Position numbers and translations under genes: made by a program
Source of the DNA: Leptotrichia sp. oral taxon 215
Lineage (GTDB): Bacteria; Fusobacteriota; Fusobacteriia; Fusobacteriales; Leptotrichiaceae
Reading direction: 5' to 3'
DNA: 12,002 bases
Assembly: GCA_905371725.1 (NCBI GenBank)
Contig: CAJPML010000007.1
Location: 1-12,002, forward strand
Part shown: positions 7,291-12,002 of the stretch, one piece after another
Numbering within the stretch: the first letter of the stretch is position 1
How the letters are laid out: every line of letters starts with the position of its first letter
Notes under the pieces: generated by a model
Seen by the model: the letters and a program-made list of their open reading frames with translations, nothing else
Databases searched by the model: none
What the model was told of the DNA's origin: nothing

Positions 7291-8609
7291 TATTTCATTT
7301 CCCCCATTTCTTTAAGCTTTTCTTTTCCCTCTTTTATACTTTTTATTAAAGGTACCCTTGATGGACAGACATATTCACATGCACCGCATTCTATACAGTT
7401 GTCCAGATGATACACGGTAACGAGCTTACCATACTGTTCCTTTCTATAATTTTCCTCGAATTTCATAGGCATCAGCCCCATTGGACATACATCTACGCAA
7501 TATCCACATGAAATACAGTTTTCCCTTTTTACGGAATCTATATCCTTTGAAAGAAAGAGAATTCCAGATGTTCCTTTTACAACAGGAGTCAAAGGCTCAT
7601 TCACTTCTTCTCCCATCATCGGTCCTCCAAATATAATTTTCGCATTATCTTCAGGATTTAACTGATCCATTATATGATTTAAGGAAGTTCCTATCTTTAA
7701 AAGATAATTTCCCCTTGTACTGATTTTTTCACCTGATACAGTTACAACTCTTTCAACTAAAGGTTTTCCTTCTGTAAATGCATCATATATCGATTTGACT
7801 GTTCCGACATTGCTCACAATCACTCCGTGATTTCCAGGTATTTCACCTTTTTTTATTTCCTTTCCGGTAACACTTCTTATAAGCTGTAGCTCACCTCCCT
7901 GAGGATAGGCTGTCGGCAGTACATGGACTTTTATATTGAACATTCTTCTTTCCTTCAGAATATTTGCAATATGTTCTGCAATATCCATATTTTCTTCTTC
8001 AATCCCTATTATAATTTCCCGAGGTCTTATAAGCTTTTCGATAATTTTTATTCCTCCCAGCAGATCTTCCATATAATTTGACATTATTGTATAATCTGCC
8101 GTAAGATATGGCTCACATTCAGCTCCATTTAATATGAATGTATCAATTTTTTTATATCCTATATCATATTTTACATAAGTTGGAAACTGTGCTCCACCTT
8201 CACCTACAATACCTGCCTGCTTTATAATTTCAAGAAGCTCATCCCTTCTAAATCTTCCAACTTCTTCTATTTTTCTTTTTTCAGTTTCAATCTCCTTATA
8301 TTGAAAATCATTTCTTATTACAACTGTTCTAACTTCTTTTCCGTTGGCAATTAGACTATTTACAATATCTATAACCTTTCCTGAAACAGGTGAATGAATC
8401 ATTGACGAAACTTTTCCTGAAACTTCCCCTATTTTTTCATAACGGTGAACATAGTCACCTTTACTTACTGTTTCCTTTGCCACCTGTCCTATATGTTGAG
8501 ATAACGGAACATAAAAAAACTCAGGATCTTTCAATGTTGCAAGACCTGTTTTCTTAGTAATATGCTTCATTGATTCTATTTTCATTTTTTCATTTATAAT
8601 ATCTTTCAT
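7290..8609 (-). CDS. rnfC: Rnf complex iron-sulfur subunit RnfC
   Basis: A 439-residue peripheral subunit of the Rnf complex, taken to be the NAD(H)-reacting part on the cytoplasmic face. A barrel-sandwich region (about 35-100, with HSPVSGKVIDI) precedes the NADH-binding Rossmann-like domain, which carries GEGGAQFPTYVK (136-147) and NGAECEPYL (161-169) as in RnfC, NqrF-linked and complex I 51-kDa families. A SLBB-type segment occupies about 270-340. Two ferredoxin motifs end the protein: Cys365, 368, 371, 375 and Cys405, 408, 411, 415, each followed by Pro, so two [4Fe-4S] clusters are expected. No long C-terminal extension is present, as in the short RnfC of clostridia. An AAGGAA ribosome site lies eight bases before the ATG. 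It sits 35 bases after apbE and is coupled to rnfD. Confidence 0.96.
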   Translation of the reverse strand: MKDIINEKMKIESMKHITKKTGLATLKDPEFFYVPLSQHIGQVAKETVSKGDYVHRYEKIGEVSGKVSSMIHSPVSGKVIDIVNSLIANGKEVRTVVIRNDFQYKEIETEKRKIEEVGRFRRDELLEIIKQAGIVGEGGAQFPTYVKYDIGYKKIDTFILNGAECEPYLTADYTIMSNYMEDLLGGIKIIEKLIRPREIIIGIEEENMDIAEHIANILKERRMFNIKVHVLPTAYPQGGELQLIRSVTGKEIKKGEIPGNHGVIVSNVGTVKSIYDAFTEGKPLVERVVTVSGEKISTRGNYLLKIGTSLNHIMDQLNPEDNAKIIFGGPMMGEEVNEPLTPVVKGTSGILFLSKDIDSVKRENCISCGYCVDVCPMGLMPMKFEENYRKEQYGKLVTVYHLDNCIECGACEYVCPSRVPLIKSIKEGKEKLKEMGEMK

Positions 8610-8644
8610 TTAATTAATTCCTTTTCTCTCCGTTTTTTATATTA

Positions 8645-9655
8645 CTATTCATTAACAACATATTTCCAAAATCCTTTTGAATAATGGATTTTTCCTTTTT
8701 CATCTATCATATATCCTTCTACTTTTATTTCCCTGTTTAACCTGTCCAGTATTTCAAAAAACTTTTCAGGGCTCTGGTTATAAAGTCCTGTAGAAATCAT
8801 ATCTCCTACAAAAGCTTCTTTCGTAACTATTCCTATCTGTTTATTTTTTCCTGGATAACCTGTCTTTGGACTCAATATGTGACCGTATTTCTGATTATCT
8901 ATTTCAACAAAGGTGTTCCCCTGATTTGAAGTACAATATGATTCATCTGAAATTTTTATATCAAATAAGTCTTCGTCATCTTTTTCTTTATAACTATCAA
9001 GTAATATCTGGGTCACATAACCCTGTTCATTTTTTTCTGATATATTTTCCTTTTCAGGATTTTCAACGCCAATTATCCATTCATCTTCCGGCATCTGATT
9101 GACTGCCACTATGCTACTTCCACCGGCATTAACAATTGCATCATCTATTCCTCTTCTTTTCATTTCCTTTACAAGCTTATCCACAGCATAGGATTTGATA
9201 AAAGAGCCGGTTATTGTTTCCTGACCAGCATCTATCTTTACTCTTTTTCTTTCCCTGTCAATTATTATTTTTTTATAATCAATCAATTTTCTTATTTCAT
9301 CAATTTCTTCCTTTTCAGGTATTCTGACATCTGATTTCTTATAAAATCCCCAAAGTTTTATTAATGGCATTATTGTAATATCATATTCACCATTCATCAT
9401 ATCTGAAAAATATACAACTCTTTCAAGAATCTCAATCATTTCTTCATTTACTTCTACAAAATTACCGTTGTTTCTGTTTATTCTATCAATAAAAGAATTT
9501 TCAGAGTAGGAGTTATATTTTTCATTTACATCTTCGAGTATGCTGTACAGTTCATCAAAAACTGTTTCTGTATAATAATCTTCAGGTATTTTTATTTTTA
9601 TATTTGTATGAAATAAAAATCTGGTCTGAACCTTATAATTTCTACTCATTTTCAT
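8645..9655 (-). CDS. apbE: FAD:protein FMN transferase ApbE, without export signal
   Basis: A 336-residue ApbE-family flavin transferase, which uses FAD to attach FMN through a phosphoester bond to Ser/Thr of target proteins such as RnfG, RnfD and NqrB/C. Landmarks are YDITIMPLIKLWGF (91-104), ITGSFIKSYAVDKL (148-161), AIVNAGGSSIVAV (173-185), the HILSPKTGYP signature (259-268), and GDMISTGLY (284-292), whose Asp and Thr correspond to the Mg2+ ligands of the family. An acidic stretch around 200-235 looks like an insertion. The N-terminus (MKMSRNYKVQTRFLFHTN) enters the catalytic fold directly, with no signal peptide or lipobox, unlike most Gram-negative ApbE proteins. The ATG at 9655 is almost on top of the AGGTGA site, so the in-frame ATG at 9649 (two residues shorter) may be the true start. 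It begins four bases after the preceding stop and precedes rnfC, its usual partner operon. Confidence 0.94.
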   Translation of the reverse strand: MKMSRNYKVQTRFLFHTNIKIKIPEDYYTETVFDELYSILEDVNEKYNSYSENSFIDRINRNNGNFVEVNEEMIEILERVVYFSDMMNGEYDITIMPLIKLWGFYKKSDVRIPEKEEIDEIRKLIDYKKIIIDRERKRVKIDAGQETITGSFIKSYAVDKLVKEMKRRGIDDAIVNAGGSSIVAVNQMPEDEWIIGVENPEKENISEKNEQGYVTQILLDSYKEKDDEDLFDIKISDESYCTSNQGNTFVEIDNQKYGHILSPKTGYPGKNKQIGIVTKEAFVGDMISTGLYNQSPEKFFEILDRLNREIKVEGYMIDEKGKIHYSKGFWKYVVNE

Positions 9656-9659
9656 TCAC

Positions 9660-10145
9660 CTAATCACTGCTGCTTGATGAAGATTTTTCTTTTGCCTCAG
9701 GTTCTGATTTTGTTTCAGCCTTTTTAACAGGAGCTTCTACCTTAGTCTCAGCCTTAGGTGCTTCCTTCACTACCGGTGCTACTTCTGCAGGAGCATTTTC
9801 TTTTACTTCAGATTTTGTCTTTGTATTTTTCTGAACAGATTTTTTATTTTTTTTCTGTGATTGCTTATTATGTGCAACTTGTTCCACAGGCTGCTCTTGA
9901 GCAGTTCCTTCAACAACTGTTACTTCTGCTGCAGGCTGTCCTCCTGATGGATTTTGTGCCTGTCCGTTATTTTCTACTGCTTCTGCCACTGCATCAACTT
10001 TTTTATTTTCCTTTTTATCAGTTCCCTTTTCCTTAACTTCTGATACTGTGTTTTTATTTGATTTATTTCCTATTGTGCTAAAACTTCCAAATGCAACCAG
10101 TGAGATTGCCCCTAAAAATAATATTACTTTTTTTGCATTTTTCAT
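9660..10145 (-). CDS. Small exported Lys/Glu/Ala/Pro-rich protein with a hexaserine end
   Basis: I do not recognise this 161-residue protein. Residues 1-22 form a signal peptide (basic MKNAKK, then VILFLGAISLVAFG) without a Cys, so it is probably secreted to the periplasm rather than lipidated. The remainder has no aromatic residues to speak of and looks disordered: Lys/Asn-rich at 27-50, Ala/Glu/Gln-rich at 51-90, strongly basic at 94-112, then a Pro/Ala/Lys/Glu linker at 115-155 with KAETK repeated at 131-135 and 142-146. It ends Ser-Ser-Ser-Ser-Ser-Ser-Asp. The serines use TCT, TCA, TCA, AGC, AGC, AGT, so the run is not a DNA microsatellite. AGGAGG (10151-10156) is an ideal ribosome site. 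It lies 18 bases after the ABC exporter and 4 before apbE, so it belongs to that operon. A spacer or cell-wall-bridging role is conceivable but unproven. Confidence 0.8.
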   Translation of the reverse strand: MKNAKKVILFLGAISLVAFGSFSTIGNKSNKNTVSEVKEKGTDKKENKKVDAVAEAVENNGQAQNPSGGQPAAEVTVVEGTAQEQPVEQVAHNKQSQKKNKKSVQKNTKTKSEVKENAPAEVAPVVKEAPKAETKVEAPVKKAETKSEPEAKEKSSSSSSD

Positions 10146-10163
10146 TTTTTCCTCCTAATTTTT

Positions 10164-11912
10164 TTAATTTTTAAAACTTTTATTGTATAACGATTTGTAT
10201 ATACCATCTTTATCCAGTAACTCTTCATGAGTTCCTATTTCCTTGATTTCTCCCTGCTGTATAACAACTATTTTGTCACTGTTTATTATTGTGGAAAGTC
10301 TATGTGCAATGACGAATGTTGTTTTTCCTTTCATAAGTTCTTCCAGTGCATCCTGAACTAGTTTTTCAGACTCATTATCAAGGGCGCTTGTTGCTTCATC
10401 CAAAATAAGTATTTGTGGATTTTCAAGTATTGCCCTGGCAATTGATATTCTCTGTTTCTGCCCTCCTGACAGTTTTGCTCCTCTTTCACCAATTTCTGTT
10501 TCATATCCCTGTTCCAGTTTTTCTATAAATTCATGTGCATTGGCTTTTTTTGCTGCTTCTATAACTTCTTCAAAAGTAGCATGCTGATTTCCGTATCTTA
10601 TATTCTCAAGTACCGTTCCTCCAAAAAGAAAAGTTTCCTGTGGAACAATTCCTATTTTTTTTCGTAAACTTTTTATTTTATAATTTTTTACATCTATACC
10701 ATCTATCATTATTTTTCCACTGGTAACATCAAAAAATCTCGGTATCAAATTTACTAAAGTAGACTTTCCTCCACCTGAATTTCCTACAAGAGCTACTGTT
10801 TCGCCTTTTTTTGCAACCAAATTTATATTCTTCAGAACTTTTTCATCACTGTCCTTATATCTAAAATCAGCATTTTCAAATGTTATATCACTTTTAAATT
10901 CTGCAAATTTGATACAGTCAGGTGCATCTTCTATTTCAGGAACAACATCCAGAATTTCAAATATTCTTCCTATTGAAGGGATGTTTATGCTTATTTCATT
11001 GTATCTGCTTATTGCCCTTTTTACAGGTGTATACATTGATGAAATAGCACCTACTATAGTTATAAAATCTCCTGTAGTAAAATGATTTCCTCTTAATACT
11101 CTGAATCCTCCAAACATAAGCAACATTGCTACCATAATATAATTCAGCGCCTCAGAAATTGCACTTGATTTTGATGTGTATCTGGCACTTTTCAAAGCTA
11201 CTTTTTTCAGTTCCAGACTTTTCTTCCTGAAGTCCCTTATTTCTTCCTTTTCCATTGCAAAAGCTTTTATTACTCTTATTCCTGATAATGTTTCCTGTAA
11301 TTTTGAATTTAGTATCCCTGTAGCTTCCTGTCTTGCTCTTCCTGATTTTTTTAATTTTCCTGAGTATTTTTTCACTGTAATGAGTAAAATCGGTGCAATA
11401 ACTAAAACTCCTAATGTCAGCTTCCAGTCTTTATAAAAGGCTATTATTAGGCACACAATTGCTCTAAATACTTCAGAAAGAAGGTTAAAACTCTCTATAA
11501 TCAAATAATTTACATTACTTGGATCATTTAACACTTTTGTCATCAGTTCTCCAATTTTTGTCCTTGAAAAATATTCCATATCCAATGACTGTATTTTAAC
11601 GTATAAATCATCAGTTATATTTTTATAAATTGAAGATGATATAATAACTGAAAGTATACCATTCCAATAAATTAAGACGGCTCCTATTACAGCAAGAAAT
11701 ATCATTCCTCCTGCTGCATAAAGTATATCTTTCTCATTACTTCCTAAAATTCCCTGATCAACCAATCTTTTTACAAGAATCAGCGGAGAAACGGAAACTA
11801 TCGATGAAACCATTGCCAGAACCATGTTAAGTATTATTATAAAATAATATTTCTTTATGTATTTTTTTAATTTCTTCAGCATCGATAAATCTTCACTTTT
11901 CAGTATTTTCAT
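10164..11912 (-). CDS. msbA: MsbA-like homodimeric ABC exporter (permease fused to ATPase)
   Basis: A 582-residue half-transporter with an N-terminal six-helix exporter domain (about 20-310) and a C-terminal nucleotide-binding domain (about 341-580). It has Walker A GNSGGGKST (377-385), Q-loop Gln425 in VPQETFLF, signature LSGGQ (481-485), Walker B ILILDEA (501-507) with catalytic Glu506, D-loop SALD and H-loop His537. Length and the TPVKRAI/YNEI segment before the ATPase resemble MsbA, which flips lipid A-core across the inner membrane; the ATPase domain alone cannot settle the substrate, and a multidrug or lipid exporter of the same class is possible. The first Met is preferred over Met11 because GAAGGGA lies seven bases before it. 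It is the first complete gene of the block leading to apbE and rnfCD, although no functional link between lipid export and Rnf is known to me. Confidence 0.9.
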   Translation of the reverse strand: MKILKSEDLSMLKKLKKYIKKYYFIIILNMVLAMVSSIVSVSPLILVKRLVDQGILGSNEKDILYAAGGMIFLAVIGAVLIYWNGILSVIISSSIYKNITDDLYVKIQSLDMEYFSRTKIGELMTKVLNDPSNVNYLIIESFNLLSEVFRAIVCLIIAFYKDWKLTLGVLVIAPILLITVKKYSGKLKKSGRARQEATGILNSKLQETLSGIRVIKAFAMEKEEIRDFRKKSLELKKVALKSARYTSKSSAISEALNYIMVAMLLMFGGFRVLRGNHFTTGDFITIVGAISSMYTPVKRAISRYNEISINIPSIGRIFEILDVVPEIEDAPDCIKFAEFKSDITFENADFRYKDSDEKVLKNINLVAKKGETVALVGNSGGGKSTLVNLIPRFFDVTSGKIMIDGIDVKNYKIKSLRKKIGIVPQETFLFGGTVLENIRYGNQHATFEEVIEAAKKANAHEFIEKLEQGYETEIGERGAKLSGGQKQRISIARAILENPQILILDEATSALDNESEKLVQDALEELMKGKTTFVIAHRLSTIINSDKIVVIQQGEIKEIGTHEELLDKDGIYKSLYNKSFKN

Positions 11913-11934
11913 TATTTTATCCCTTCTCTATTTA

Positions 11935-12000
11935 TTACTCTTTATTGTACACGTATTTCATTTTTTTTTCAAATAAATTATAATCCTTTATTTTATCACC
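11935..12000 (-). CDS. Possible C-terminal end of an upstream gene
   Basis: One minus-strand frame is open from the window edge to a TAA at 11935-11937 and reads GDKIKDYNLFEKKMKYVYNKE. It ends 22 bases before the ABC exporter start, a normal spacing within an operon. Only 21 codons are visible, so it could be chance in AT-rich DNA, and it overlaps the candidate promoter at 11944-11972. If real, an upstream gene is cotranscribed with the exporter. No family can be told from so little. Confidence 0.35.
   Translation of the reverse strand, partial: GDKIKDYNLFEKKMKYVYNKE
11944..11972 (-). promoter_or_regulatory. Candidate sigma-70 promoter of the exporter-apbE-rnfCD operon
   Basis: On the minus strand TTGAAA (11967-11972) and TACAAT (11944-11949) are separated by exactly 17 bases. 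Each matches five of six consensus bases. Transcription would begin near 11937, leaving a leader of about 25 bases with the GAAGGGA ribosome site. This is the best promoter match in the window, though it falls inside a possible upstream reading frame tail. Confidence 0.5.
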
Positions 12001-12002
12001 AT

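Noticed and set aside
1..12002. CRISPR arrays, tRNA or rRNA genes, transposases, phage genes
   Set aside because: None was seen: no regularly spaced repeats, no cloverleaf-like sequence, and all large frames are accounted for by chromosomal genes.

Overview
This is a low-GC window (roughly 30% by eye) in which every convincing gene lies on the minus strand. The proteins are rich in Lys, Ile, Asn and Glu. Several have N-terminal export signals and one is a likely lipoprotein. Together with an MsbA-like lipid exporter and Rnf subunits, this suggests a Gram-negative anaerobe of the Fusobacteriota, probably Leptotrichia or a relative. That placement is an inference from composition, gene content and gene order, not from a database match.

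Read in the direction of transcription (right to left), the first block (11912 to 6181) holds an MsbA-like ABC exporter, a small exported Lys/Glu/Ala/Pro-rich protein ending in six serines, ApbE (FAD:protein FMN transferase), RnfC and RnfD. Gaps are short (18, 4 and 35 bases) and rnfC and rnfD overlap by one base, so the block looks like one operon. A candidate sigma-70 promoter lies at 11944-11972. The same stretch is also an open reading tail that could be the end of an upstream gene.

The Rnf set is incomplete here. RnfG, E, A and B do not follow rnfD. Instead there is a 191-base intergenic region with two inverted repeats and two related short motifs, then mfd. RnfD shows no recognisable FMN-attachment motif, and ApbE shows no export signal. 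These oddities agree with each other and make this the most interesting part of the window.

The second block is mfd (5989 to 2924), the transcription-repair coupling factor, with its own strong ribosome binding site. After a 179-base AT-rich gap with candidate promoters comes a third block (2744 to 76): a parvulin/SurA/PrsA-like lipoprotein, a membrane-anchored coiled-coil protein with an AsmA-like look, and an 81-residue S4-domain protein closely resembling RqcP (YabO). The order mfd, foldase, later an S4 protein recalls the mfd neighbourhood of Firmicutes.

I saw no tRNA, rRNA, CRISPR array, transposase or phage gene. No gene-free stretch exceeds 300 bases.
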